Position numbers and translations under genes: made by a program. From NCBI GenBank assembly GCA_021397845.1, contig JAHSVC010000031.1, forward strand, positions 3,782,001 to 3,846,000: a stretch of DNA of 64,000 nucleotides, read 5' to 3'. The notes beneath the pieces were generated by a model, which saw only the letters and a program-made list of their open reading frames with translations, was not told the DNA's origin and ran no database searches. Origin of the DNA: Areca catechu (lineage: Eukaryota; Streptophyta; Magnoliopsida; Arecales; Arecaceae). Every line of letters starts with the position of its first letter. Position 1 is the first letter of the stretch. Positions 21,204 through 32,694 of this stretch are shown one piece after another.

Positions 21204-22471
21204 TGATGGGGGATTAATATGCCTGCAATTTTTTTTATATGTTTTATATTTGGGGTTGAGTGATTAATTCCCGAATTTTAGATTAAAATAAGTTGTAGGG
21301 AATTTTATATGAATTTTAGAAGATCAGCATGTAGATTAGGACCTGGAAATGTAGAGAAGAAGGATCGCCGGGGCTGAGAAGCCTTGGTTAGGGCAAGTTC
21401 TTCTACAATAGAACTATTGGAGGTAGAGGGGCTGTACCTGACAACGTATGTGAAGATCGCAGCAAAGGGTCTCTCATTCCTCGATTGATGAGGCCTGGAA
21501 AACCGAGCCAAAGACCCGCGGATACCCGGCTTTCTACTCTGTGATCCGATTGAGGCTTGACTGGAGTCGTTGGATTCGTAAGAACTCGGGGACCTGTAAA
21601 TGACCTGTCAGGGGTTAGAAAACTCACAAAGGAACAAGAAAACAAAGAAAAAATAGCAAGGGAAGGCTTCTTTTGGAGTGGGCATCCAGGGATCTGAGAT
21701 GCTTGTTGGCAGCAGGAAGATGATTGCAGCACTGAGAAGAAAAACTCTTGCAAATCCCTTTATATACATAGCAGGGTATTACACAACTCAATAGAAGAAC
21801 TCAAGGTTTTCATTCATCAAAAATTCTAACTTCATACAAGAGGCTAGGGTCCCTTAAATAGGCCCTTATCCTTGGGCTCCAAGTAAGGGTACTTTAGACT
21901 TTACATAGGACTCCTTTTCCCTTACAAACTCTAACTAGGAATACATGGCAACCTAGGTAGAAAATTTTAAAAGGAATGGGACTCCCTCTCCTTGTCTTGG
22001 TCTACCAAGGGGGTGACCATAAGTGACCGACCAAGGGGAATGTAATTCTAAGGAGGGGTGCCCTAATTTCTTCCTGGGCCTGTGCTGGCCCAGTTTCCTT
22101 CTGGCTGGTCTCCAGGCTTCAGGTTTGCACTTATTTTAATTCTCCTCTGGGGATCTTCATGTCTTCTAGTTAGGTTGGACTCGGGCTCAACATCCATGTC
22201 TTCAATCAAGTTGGACTTGGTGTTCACTTGTATGATGTGGTCTTGAGTCTTCAATATGGTTGAACAGGACTCAAAAAATTAAAATTAGCTCGACATGAGC
22301 TGACTAACATTGGACTGGACTAGCTCAACATGAGCTAAATAATTATAGAACTTAAATGAAAATAACTCAGCTGGACTAAGCTTTATTACAGTGGACTCGA
22401 ATATCATTTAAGTGATCCATAGAGGGTTGAGAAGCCTCTGTCTTATTCTAGTGCCTTTGGTGTCCGCACCA
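21204..22471 (-). repeat. 3' LTR of element A
   Basis: TGATGGGGGATTAATATG to gtgtccgcacca, 1268 bp. The chromodomain frame reads 64 bases into it. A minus-strand TATA-like tatttaag occurs near 21855. The open frames inside match those in the other LTRs of this family and are LTR text, not genes. Confidence 0.9.
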
Positions 22472-22980
22472 ATTCTTCCGGGGTGGGAGGAACTCGACCC
22501 TGTCGAGTGAAGGTCAGACTGGCTCACATATCTCTCGAGAAGGTCTGGGTTGAAACATTGCAAGTCCTCTCGAGAAATCCATGAATCGTCTGACTCTGGC
22601 AGGCCATGCCATCGGACCAGGAAGCGTTGATAGTCATGGCCCTGGGTCGTGATGGCTTGATCGTCCAGGATACGCTCGATCCGTTCTCCTCTCTCAGGCC
22701 AATTTGTTAGTGGACACTCTAGGTTAGGGTCACTCACAATGAAAAGGAATAGGTCCAAAGGCCTCACTAGGTATCGCTGCCGGTTCCCTATACTCAACCA
22801 GGTCTGTAATATTTAAGGTAGAACTAATGCCCAAATCTGAAGGCAAGTCTAATACCTAGGCATTTGATCCAATCCTTCTCTATCACTTTAAAAGGTCCGG
22901 CTCTGCGAGCATGAAGCTTCTTTTAGGCCTATGCCTAACCAAGATAGAATCCACCGCATCAAATTCTTTGATTCATCTTT
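22408..22980 (-). pseudogene. pol: Integrase C-terminus with chromodomain (remnant)
   Basis: The end of pol; chromodomains steer integration to modified chromatin. A frame from 22797 to a stop at 22408-22410 holds VSDPNLECPLTNWPERGERI, then ERILDDQAI, YQRFLVRWHGLPESDDSWIS and DLLERYVSQSD, and ends LLNPLWIT inside the LTR. Upstream (to about 22980) the homology continues in shifted frames, with the start of the barrel domain (DSILVRHRPK-like). Everything between here and gag that should encode RT and the integrase core is missing. Confidence 0.75.
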
Positions 22981-23228
22981 GGAAATTAGCCAGTTTGTTT
23001 AAAATTAGTGTAGGTGGTGAACATGCTGGGCACATGCAAACTCCTAACAAATTATTCAAAGGACTCATACTAACACCTAATAGACTCGACTTTGCATTCC
23101 TATCGAAGGAAATTTATTTGACTTTTATGGGCCTAAACCTAAGAGACTATAGACTCTCTAGGTCTGACCCTAGTGTGGTGTGTACAAGAGTATTTACAAT
23201 GGACTCCAAGCAAATGCCAAAGGGTATG

Positions 23229-25055
23229 CTAGAAGTATAATGCAAACCTAACATGCATAATTAATGCATGCAGTACGCTAATTTCAACTAAATGCAATCT
23301 AATGATCCTAGAAATGTTGGAGATGTCTGGAAAGGGCAGAAAATAAGAAGTGGGTTCAGAATTAGTTTGGTAGGGTAGAGAAAAAGGTTCATGGTTAGTT
23401 GGATAAAGTAGGATAAAAGACGGGGTGTCAGGAACTAATCCTATACTAATGAGGTTAACCTTACGGGGTTGCGGTATATCTATGGACAAGAAAAGGTCCA
23501 TGCTATGGAAGGATGGGTCAACAGTTTCTCGGAAGAGATCTTCAATAGGAATGGCAGGAAGGGATTCATCCTGAGGGCGATGGGTTAAGTAAGCCAAATC
23601 CTCAATAAAGTCTTCTTGTTCATGAAATTTAAGAATAGGCTCTACAATTAGATCCTTTTCTAATGTTTCCTCAGGTAAAATCCTAGTATCATAGTTCTCT
23701 TCCTCTAATTGTTCTTCCACTATTGCTTTAGGTTGGATTTGGTCAAGGTCAACTAGCTCTGGGTTGGTTTTTACCTGGGTATCTACTGGGTCAGCTAATT
23801 CGAGGTCTACTAAAGGTGTCTCCTCTTCTCCCTCATACTCATCCACTAGGCTCACATCAGCTTCATACACTTCCATGTTAATGTAAGCCTTGTGAATCTC
23901 AAGAATGGTTGGAGAAGGTCGGCTAGCAAGAAATTGGTTAGGTTCTGGTCTCTGATTATGGGTACTACTCCTAGTAGGTTCAAGTTGTCTAAGGGATAGT
24001 GGCTCACTACTGGGTTCATATTTAGGGATACTAATCCTATGGGGTTCAAGTTGACTAGGGGAAGCATGAATAGTACTAGGCTGATACTTAGGGATTATGG
24101 GTTCTCTGGGCTCATAGGACAAGGGTGCAGATCTATGGGCCATGGGATTATAGGATCTGGGGTCATAGGATTTTGGGTCAGCTCTATGGTCAGGTTCTAA
24201 GGATGGATCATGGTATGGGGTCCTTCTAAGGTTGGGCTCCCTATATGGGTCAGGATATTGGGTTTTCCTAGGGTTGGACTCCCTATATGGGTCAGAATAT
24301 TGGGTTCTCCTAGGGTTGGACTCCCTATATGGGTCAGAATATTGGGTTCTCCTAGGGTTGGACTCCCTATATGGGTCAGAATATTGGGTGTTGGGTCTAC
24401 TAGGCTCATAGGGTGTGGGTGCATAGGATCTATGATCATGGGATCTAGAGTCATAGGATCTAGGTTCATAGGTTATGGATTCATAGGTTCTAGGTTCATA
24501 GGATTTGGAGTCATAAGATCTATAGGTTGTGGGTATACTAGGCTTGTAGGGAGAGGGTAAGTAGGTTCTATCTTCCTGGTCTATAAAATCCTGATTGGGT
24601 CTTCTAGGACTAACCTTAGGGATTAGGTCATGACGATGGGCTCTCCTAGGTTCAGCCTCAAGGTATGGATCAGGGTTTGGGGTCCTCCTAGGTTGAGGAT
24701 TGTAGTACGGGTCAGGATAAGGGGCTCTCCTAGGTTCGACCTCAAGGTATGGATTAGGGTTTGGGGTCCTCCTAGGTTGAGGGGAATTAGGATCTGGCTC
24801 AGACTGTGACCCATGGGTTCTTTGTATGGTCTCTACACGGCCTTCTAACTGGTCAAACCTATTGGCAAGATGGTCAATTCTATTGTTGGTTTGGGTAGCA
24901 GACTGAGTTAACTGGGTAGTCATCTGGATAGTCATCTGGGTAGCCATCTGGGCCATTTGATCAGCTAGGGCTTTTATTTGGGCTTGTAAGTTTTCCATGG
25001 GTTCAGACATTTGTGAAGGAGGTGGGTGATATGAAACTCTTGATCTAGTGCTCAT
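23229..25055 (-). CDS. gag: 608-codon gag-like frame, capsid core replaced by repeats
   Basis: Uninterrupted frame starting MSTRSRVSYHPP. An N-terminal Gln/Met-rich helical stretch (about residues 15-80) precedes repeats of PRRTPNPDPYLEAEPRRA type (90-150) and a Tyr/Pro/Arg/Ser-rich part built on SYEPR/SYDSR (160-230). Exact 14-residue repeats of TQYSDPYRESNPRR follow, then more SYDPR-like units, an acidic segment (MEVYEADVSLVDEYEGEEE) and a C-terminus homologous to Gy-1 gag (SYFLPFPDISNI). The capsid motifs of Gy-1 (WEEQMDRYFE; SKYIEDF) are absent. The N-terminus, acidic tail and leader show it is a gag derivative. It is the longest intact frame in the window; whether it is expressed is unknown. 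Confidence 0.7.
   Translation of the reverse strand: MSTRSRVSYHPPPSQMSEPMENLQAQIKALADQMAQMATQMTIQMTTQLTQSATQTNNRIDHLANRFDQLEGRVETIQRTHGSQSEPDPNSPQPRRTPNPNPYLEVEPRRAPYPDPYYNPQPRRTPNPDPYLEAEPRRAHRHDLIPKVSPRRPNQDFIDQEDRTYLPSPYKPSIPTTYRSYDSKSYEPRTYESITYEPRSYDSRSHDHRSYAPTPYEPSRPNTQYSDPYRESNPRRTQYSDPYRESNPRRTQYSDPYRESNPRKTQYPDPYREPNLRRTPYHDPSLEPDHRADPKSYDPRSYNPMAHRSAPLSYEPREPIIPKYQPSTIHASPSQLEPHRISIPKYEPSSEPLSLRQLEPTRSSTHNQRPEPNQFLASRPSPTILEIHKAYINMEVYEADVSLVDEYEGEEETPLVDLELADPVDTQVKTNPELVDLDQIQPKAIVEEQLEEENYDTRILPEETLEKDLIVEPILKFHEQEDFIEDLAYLTHRPQDESLPAIPIEDLFRETVDPSFHSMDLFLSIDIPQPRKVNLISIGLVPDTPSFILLYPTNHEPFSLPYQTNSEPTSYFLPFPDISNISRIIRLHLVEISVLHALIMHVRFALYF
24230..24388 (-). repeat. 42-bp coding tandem repeat inside element A gag
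   Basis: Units at 24230, 24272 and 24314 plus a partial unit at 24356, nearly identical. They encode a 14-residue unit, so the frame is preserved. This is a recent-looking amplification. Confidence 0.9.
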
Positions 25056-25938
25056 GCAAGACTCGATCAGACCGACTATAGCTGACTAGACCTAGAGTCC
25101 AAACTAGATGCTCAATCAGGGTGGCAAACTAGCCTATAGTAACCCTGTACTCAGCCAGGCAGGTGTATGGGGAGTGTTAGGTCCCTGATTGCCAATCCTA
25201 GACACCAATCAGAGATTGGCCAGGTAGGCGGACCAGCACACAAGCCCTTCGGGATTGAATCCCTAAACCACCGTTCTAGACACTGAGCATAAGGCACACA
25301 TAGGTTAACTTGACACAGTGATCTAACACTAGCCCGGACCCGACCAGTTGGTGTCCCCAGCCCACTAGGGCAAATTAAGTCTAGTTAATTTTAGGTTAAG
25401 GCTTGGGACCAAATGCAAAAGATGTGGTTTTGGGCTAAGGAGAGGTTATCAACTCCTCTCCCCATCTGATATAGCAAGAGTGCCCTTAAAAGTAAATTAT
25501 GCAATGATGGCAGGCAGATGAGGATGCAAATTAGGGTTTAAATATTTTTGGTATTTTTGGAGAATATGTAATAATTTTTTTTTTTTTTGGTATTTCTTAA
25601 ATAGAAGAAAACTTGCAAACTATGGCCTAATATGCTGGAAATATACTAAAATTAAAAGATATGTGAAAGATGCTAAACAAAACCCTAAAACTTCTAAACT
25701 TGCCTTGCAGAAAAAACAGAGCCAAAAATTTGTAGGATCTATTTTGGCTTGTAGAAAATTCAGAGGCAATAATAAAATCTGGAATAATTTTTTAAATTAC
25801 TGTTAATTATGAGTAATCCAGGAAAATAAATTTCAGAATTTTTGAAATTTTTAACAGGAAGAAATAATTAAAATAACAGAGTATATACGGACTAAAAAAT
25901 TGCAGAAAACAATCCCTAATCTAAGCTCTAATACCAAA
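25056..25938 (-). other. Leader and primer site of element A
   Basis: Leader with the CCAAT-CAGAG-ATTGG hairpin (25205-25219) and a perfect 7-bp stem around TTATCAACT (25439-25461). The primer site, plus-strand gctctaatacca (25925-25936), differs from the initiator-Met complement by one transition. A T-rich stretch is at 25570-25590. No gene. Confidence 0.8.
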
Positions 25939-27206
25939 TGATGGGGGACTAATATGCATGAATTTTTTTTTGTATGTTTTATATGTGGGGTTGAGTGATT
26001 AATTCCTGAATTTCAGATTAAAATAAGTTGTAAGGAATTTTATATGAATTTTAGAAGATCAGCATGCAGATTAGGACCTAGAAAAGTAGAAAAGAAGGAT
26101 CGCCGGGGCTGAGAAGCCTCGGTTAGGGCAAGTTCTCCTACAATAAAACTACTGGAGGTAGAGGGGGTGTACCTGACAACGTCTGTGAAGATCGCAGCAA
26201 AGGGTCTCTCGTTCCTCGATGGATGCGGCCGGGAAAACCGAGCCAAAGACCCGCGGATACCCGGCTTTCTACTCGGTGATCCGATTGAGGCTTGGCTGGA
26301 GTCGTTGGATTTGTAGGAACTCGGGGACCTGTAAATGACCTGTCAGGGGTTAGAAAACTCATAAAGGAACAAGAAAACAAAGAAAAAATAGCAAGAGAAG
26401 GCTTCTTTTGGAGTGGGCATCCAGGGATCTGAGATGCTTGTTGGCAGCAGAAAGATGATTGCAGCACTGGGAAGAAAAACTCTCGCAAACCCCTTTATGC
26501 ACACAGCAGGGTATCACACAACTCAATAGAAGAACTCAAGGTTTTCATTCATCAAAAATTCTAACTTCATACAAGAGGCTAGGGTCCCTTAAATAGACCC
26601 TTAACCTTGGGCCCCAAGTAAGGGTACTTTAGACTTTACATAGGACTCCTTTTCCCTTACAAACTATAACTAGGAATACATGGCAACCTAGGTAGAAAAT
26701 TTTAAAAGGAATGGGACTCCCTCTCCTTGTCTTGGTCGACCAAGGGGGTGACCATAAGTGGCCGACCAAGAGGAAGGTAATTCTAAGGAGGGGCGCCCTA
26801 ATTTCTTCTTGGGCCTAGGCTGGCCCAGTTTTTTTCTGGCTGGTCTCTAGGCTTCAGGTTTGCACTTGTTTTAATTCTCCTCCGGGGATCTTCATGTCTT
26901 CTAGTTAGGTTGGACTCGGGCTCAACATCCATGTCTTCAATCAGGTTGGACTTGGTCTTCACTTGTATGATGTGGTCTTGAGTCTTCAATATGGTTGAAC
27001 AGGACTCAAAAAAATAAAATTAGCTCGACATGAGCTGACTAACATTGGACTGGACTAGCTCAACATGAGCTAAATAATTACAGAACTTAAATGAAAACAA
27101 CTCAGCTGGACTAAGCTTTATTACAGTGGACTCGAATGTCATTTAAGTGATCCACAGAGGGTTGAGAAGCCTCTGCCTTATTCTGGTGCCTTTGGTATCC
27201 GCACCA
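25939..27206 (-). repeat. 5' LTR of element A
   Basis: TGATGGGGGACTAATATG to gtatccgcacca, 1268 bp, the same length as its partner. A minus-strand TATA-like tatttaag lies at 26589-26596. The catag duplication follows. Confidence 0.9.
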
Positions 27207-27211
27207 CATAG

Positions 27212-27507
27212 GATGTGCTGGTCTTACCGGAAACATTGATCCCCTACTCAATATCCCATCGACTAGGAAAATTTTAGATTAGGGTTTTAAGGCTTTAGGT
27301 CTCTCTGGTATGATCTCATCATAATACTAGAACCATAGCCCTAATTTATGGGGTTCATCATATCTTAATAAAATTAATAAGACACAGCATATGATGAAAA
27401 TAAAATGCCTTTATTAATTGATAATGTCAATACACTGGTTTGGGATACAAAAGAAAATCCCATCGAAATACAACCTTTCGATTGGCCTTTAGGGCATAAT
27501 TTTTTCA
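27212..27507 (-). repeat. Copia LTR1, right part
   Basis: Continuation of LTR1 after element A: gatgtgctggtcttaccgg, then ccatagccctaatttatggg, ending ttttttca. The adjoining atctcgcacttgcac is the polypurine region of body1 read on the plus strand. Confidence 0.85.
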
Positions 27508-27521
27508 ATCTCGCACTTGCA

Positions 27522-30500
27522 CTAAAGCCAATCACCTTTAAATTTTAATCCCATACAATCGAGGTGGCGATCAAACTCCCGCTGTGGTAGAGCCTTAGTG
27601 AACGGGTCTGCTTTGTTGTTCTTCGTTTCTACTCTTTTAATACAGACTTCTTATCATTCAACAATCTCTCGAACAAGATGGAAGCGTATTAGAACGTGCT
27701 TTGATTTGTGATGAGCTCTAGGTTCCTTAGCTTGAGCGACGGCTCCAGTATTATCACAGTAAAGTGGTACTGCACCTTCAATCTCCGAAATAACGCCCAA
27801 CTCTAAGATGAACTTCTTCATCCAGACAGCTTCCTTGGCAGCTTCACTAACAGCAATGTATTATTCCTTAGTTTTCGAGTCAGCTATAGTCTGCTGTCTA
27901 GAACTCTTCCAGCTTATAGCTCTTCCATTTAGGGTGAAAACATACCCTAAAATAGATTTGCTATCATCTGGATCTACTTGAAAACTAGAATCTAAATAAG
28001 CTTCTAGTTTAAGATCAGATCCTCCGTATATCAGATCCTCCGTATATCAGAAAAATATCCTTAGTCCTTCTCAAGTACTTAAGAATATTGTTCACAGCCT
28101 TCCAGTGATCTTCACCTGGATCAGCCTGAAATCTGCTGGCTATACCTAAGGCATATGCCACATCAGGCCTGGTATATAACATAGCATACATTATAGATCC
28201 TACAATCGAAGCATAAGGTATAGAACTCATTCTATTTCTTTCTTCAGGTATCTTAGGAGACATCTTCTTAGAAAGATGTATGCCATGACTAATGGGCAAG
28301 TAACCTCTTTTACTTCCCTCCATGCTAAATCACTTTAGCACTTGGTCAATATACCTAGACTGGGATAAGCCTAGCATCCTCTTAGATCTATCTCTACAGA
28401 TCTTGATACCTAGTATATAGGATGCTTCTCCCATGTCTTTCATGGAAAATTGTTTAGATAACCATACCTTGACTGATTATAACATTAGGATATCATTCCC
28501 AATGAGGAGTATGTCATCCACATACAGAACCAAGAAAACTATGTCACTCCCACTAGTCTTCTTGTACACACAAGGTTCATCCTCATTTTTGATAAAGTCA
28601 AACTCTTTGACTGTATTATCAAATCAGATGTTCCAACTCCTGGATGCTTGCTTTAATCCATAAATGGAATTCTTAAGCCTACATACCTGATTAGGTTTAG
28701 TCTCCAAGACAAAACCTTCTGGCTGTGACATGTAGACCACTTCCTCAAGGAAACCATTAAGGAATGCGGTTTTCACATCCATCTGCCAGATTTCATAATC
28801 ATGATATGCTGCTATAGCAAGCATGATCCGAATAGATTTGAGCATTGCAATAGGAGAAAATGTTTCATCATAATCTATTCCCTATTTTGTTTGAAACCCT
28901 TAGCCACTAATCTGGCTTTATAAGTTTCAACTTGGCCATCTGCCCTAATCTTTTCTTATAGACCCATTTGCATCCAATACGGTTAACACCCTCTGGTGCA
29001 TCAACCAAAGTCCACACTTGGTTAATATACATGGAGTCCATTTCGAATCTCATGGCTTCCAGCCATCTATCTGAGTCCCTACTCATGACAGCATCCGTAT
29101 AGGTTAGAGGCACATCATTTTCAATAATCCAGGCTTCATTATTTTCAATAATGAACCCATACCTCTCAGGTGCATGACGCACCCTATCAGACCTAAGGAT
29201 AGGAGTGGTGTGTTATGGTTCTATACTAACTATTTTATCATTTGGTTGAGATGTATCTATTTATTGAACTTCTTTAAGCTCAATATTTCTCCCACTGCCC
29301 TTTTGTAGGATGAACTCTTTCTCCAGAAAAGTGGCATGCCTACTGACAAAAACTTTTTATTCAGTAGGATGGTAGAACAGATATCATATACTATCTTTAG
29401 GATATCCTACAAATAGACACTTATCTGCTCTAGCATCTAGCTTATGTCCAAAATTTGTTTTGACATAGGCTGGACATCCCCATATCTTAAGATACTTAAG
29501 ATTGGGTTTCTTACCCCTCCATATCTCATATGGAGTGCTTGAGACAGATTTAGATGATACTCTATTTAAGATACTAGCCACGGTTTCTAAGGCATATCTC
29601 CTAAAGGAAACAGGTAACTCTGTGAAGTACATCATGGACTGTACCATTATAATAAGGTACGGTTCCTCCTTTCAGCAACACCATTTAATTGTGGTGTGTA
29701 AGGAGGGGTCCACTCAGAAATAATCCCTTTTTCTTTAAGGTGATCGAGAAACTCGGTAGATAAGTATTTACCTCCTCGATCTGATCGAAGGATTTTAATA
29801 ATTTTCCCAGTTTGTTTCTCTACCATACTTTGATACTCTAAAAATTTATCAAAGGCTTCAGACTTATGTTTCATAAGATACACAAATTCGTACCTTAAAA
29901 AATCATCAGTAAACGTGATGAAATAAGAGTATCCACCCTTGGCCTGAGTTGTCATAGGCCCACAAACATCTGTATGTATGAGTCCTAATAACTTAGTTGT
30001 CCTTTCTCTATGTCCACTAAATGGAGTCTTGGCCATTTTACCCAAGAGACATGATTCACAAGTTCCTAATGATTCATAATCATAAGGATTAAGAAAATTT
30101 TCCTTGTATAACTTGCTAATCCTTGTCTCACTATATGTCCAAGCCGATAGTGCCAGAGTAAAGTATTGTTTATATCATCTCTCTTTCGTTTGTTACTTAC
30201 ATGAAGTATAATGTCATTAGTGGATAGAGTTAAAAGACCATTGCAAAATAAGCCACAACATATAATTTCATTAGAAAAGCTGATTGAGCAACCATTGCTC
30301 ATCACATTCATAGTATAACCTCGTCTAAGTAACAGGGTACAGATATGATATTTTTAATGACCTTAGGCATATAGTAACAATCTCTCAGCTCTAAAATCTT
30401 CCCCGAAGGTAACTTCAAGATATAAGTCCCTACGGCCTCTGCTTGGATGGACTCTCCTCCAGCACCGTAGAGCTCGAAGTCTCCTTCCTTCAATACTCTA

Positions 30501-31434
30501 AGCCTCTATAGCCCCTGCAATGATTTGCAGATATTATGACTACAGGCGGTATCCAATATCCAAGTATTTGAAATGGAAGAATCCAATGACAAAATAGTAT
30601 GAACTTCTTCATACCTTTTGGTGCATCCAATGCACCAGGCTTCACACCTGCAAGGTAAGCCTTGCAGTTCCTCTTCCAATGACCCGGCTTGCCAAAGTGA
30701 AAGCATGTCATCTGTCCGGAGGCCTTCTTTCCTTTGTTCTTCTTGATGCCCCTTTTTGGGTTCAATCTCCTCTTGGAACCCTTTCTGCCTGACTTCTTCT
30801 TGTTGATCCCAACCACAAGAAGAAGTGGAGCCTTATTTTTCTTTAAATGGCTCTCTGCTATTTTTAACATGTTTAACAGCTCAAGCAAGGAAGTGTTAAG
30901 TTTGTTCATATGATAATTAAGAACAAACTATGAAAATGACTCCGGGAGTGACTGTAGGATCAAATCCTGATTCAAATCCCCATCTATAACAAAACCCAAT
31001 TGACCTAATCAAGTGATCAGGTCAATAACCATCAGTACGTGGTCTTGTATGGATGTACCTTCAGTCATTCTCGCACGGAACAACTGCTTAGATATCTCAT
31101 ATCTAGCAGTTCGACTATGTTCTCCATATAGCTCTTTTAGATTGAGCATTATGGAGTTCGTGTCCATGCTATCATGTTGCCTCTGCAACTCATTGGTCAT
31201 AGAGGCAAGCATGATACATTTGATAGTGAGTGAGTAATTTTGCCATATCTTGTATGTGGTCTTTTTCTCTTGCGAGGCATCTTCTCCTAAAGGTTCCAAG
31301 GTAGAGGTATCAAGAATGTAAGAAAGTTTTTCCTGGTAGAGTACTATCTTTAGGTTTCTCAACCAGTCAACATAATTTGGTCCAGTCAATTTATTGGCAT
31401 CAAGTATACTACAGAGTGAGAGTGAAGAGGCCAT
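27522..31434 (-). pseudogene. gag-pol: Copia body1 gag-pol, frameshifted
   Basis: Single polyprotein gene in Ty1/copia order on the minus strand. Gag starts MASSLSLCSILDANKLTGPN (31434). The zinc knuckle is broken (CFHFGKPGHWKRNC, second Cys now Phe). The protease site reads WILDTACSH. Integrase shows LLWHYRLGH, HTDVCGPM, SDRGGKYLS and GVAERRNRTL. RT shows KTAFLNGFLEEVVYMSQPEG and YVDD. RNase H ends in text like GDWL at 27522. Several frameshifts and stops break it, among them a 16-bp tandem duplication (28014-28045) and a TAG near 30513 at the same CAG codon lost in body3. Angela/BARE-like by motif resemblance. Confidence 0.85.
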
Positions 31435-32681
31435 TTAATCTACATTAACGAAGAACATAATATAAGCAAACAACCAATGTTGACAAAACATAATTAAATT
31501 AGGACTTTAACTTAATTATGTCTCTCACTAATTTATCAAGCATCATAACCCTCTATATGATGATCGAGAAACCCTAATTGATTTTCTTAGTGGGGTTGAG
31601 ATCCTAATTCCTTATAAAAGACCTTGTGTATACACAACAAATCCTTTATAAGTTCAAAGGTAGGAAAACTCTTTCCAATTGTATCTCATACAATTGTCAA
31701 CAAAACCTGGCCTCTAAAATATTAATAGCCTTATGTGTGCATAGAAAACTATAATATTTTTAGTTAAGTAAGACCCTTCATTCCTTTATAGTCATGATTG
31801 TAATAATAATACCCTTGTATATTCAAAACAAAGTATTATACTAAATCATACCATAAGCATCAAATGCACCAGGCCAAAATTATGTTAGTTACCATAATAG
31901 GCCTTGTGTATACACAACAAATCTAATACGAATCATAACATAATAATGACCTAGCATGAAGGAAGGCCTAATGTAGTGAATATTACACTAAGCATATCAA
32001 TCAAGAATTAAGTTAATCTTATCGGCCAGGTAAGTGGGAGAGTAGTGGGAGTCCCCCCGTTGCTTTCCTAGACACCAATAAAATTGGCCAGATCAGTCAA
32101 CAGAACCAATTAAAAACCACGTTCTCTTTATCGATCATGAACCACTTTTCCTAGACACTGAATGATCAACTAATCATCTTGATTATTTTGCTTTTGGCAT
32201 ATGACACTACAACTTAATATAATTTTAATAGAGGGCAATTCAAACAGAAGAACATTCTAATATTACCATTCATCAACCATCCATCATATATCATTTTATA
32301 ATGTGCCAAGTGTGTCATCATACTAGGACAACCATCTACCACATAATGGATCCACCATTATGCTAGGGCAACCTTATTTCGGTATGATGACTAGAAATCT
32401 AAACATATCTCTATATCGGTAAAGGTTTAAGTGAAAACCCTAACCAGTGACATACACATATGCATAAACATATCAATCATATGTAACTTTAAACTTTTGT
32501 AGAGTCCTACAAAATTGGGCAACTTCAAATTTTGTAGAGTCCTACAAAAATGGGCAACCTCAAGAGTCCTACAAAATTGGGCAACTTCAAATTTTATAGA
32601 GTCCTACCAAAATGGGCAACCTCAAGAGTCCTACAAAATTGGGCAACTTCAAATATTGTATGATTTAGCCCTAATAAGGTG
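31435..32681 (-). other. Leader of copia body1
   Basis: AT-rich leader, no gene. It contains spaced copies of a palindromic motif around ttgtgtatacacaa (31624 and near 31903, with decayed copies between), a block with a CCAATAAAATTGG hairpin shared with gypsy Gy-3 (32025-32165), and, next to the primer site, repeats of agtcctacaaaattgggcaa (32490-32655). Confidence 0.7.
32490..32655 (-). repeat. Leader tandem repeats with short hairpins
   Basis: Unit of roughly 62 bp: gagtcctacaaaattgggca, acttcaaattttgtagagtc, ctacaaaaatgggcaacctc. Each carries the inverted repeat TTTGTAG...CTACAAA. Body2's leader lacks this array. Confidence 0.75.
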
Positions 32682-32693
32682 GCTTTGATACCA
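32682..32693 (-). promoter_or_regulatory. Primer binding site of copia body1
   Basis: gctttgatacca on the plus strand, complement TGGTATCAAAGC. It differs by one transition from the initiator tRNA-Met match and lies one base from LTR2. Confidence 0.85.
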
Positions 32694-32694
32694 A

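Larger units (their letters stand above)
21204..27206 (-). mobile_element. Element A: gag-bearing, pol-deleted gypsy derivative
   Basis: Complete insertion with 5-bp target duplication catag (21199-21203 and 27207-27211). Two 1268-bp LTRs flank a 3467-bp interior holding a 608-codon gag-like frame and a degraded integrase C-terminus with chromodomain. Protease, reverse transcriptase, RNase H and the integrase core are absent, so it could move only with help from a relative. It lies inside copia LTR1: joining the flanks at catag restores the text seen intact at 34760 and 42265. The LTRs differ at roughly a dozen of their first 170 sites. Confidence 0.9.

Noticed and set aside
21305..21753. 68- and 116-codon frames repeated at 26040-26488 and 46280-46513
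   Set aside because: They recur only because the element A-type LTR recurs; codons are not specially conserved and no domain is seen.
24197..24560. Frames of 90-116 codons on both strands opposite element A gag
   Set aside because: They are shadows of the 42-bp coding repeat of the gag-like frame.
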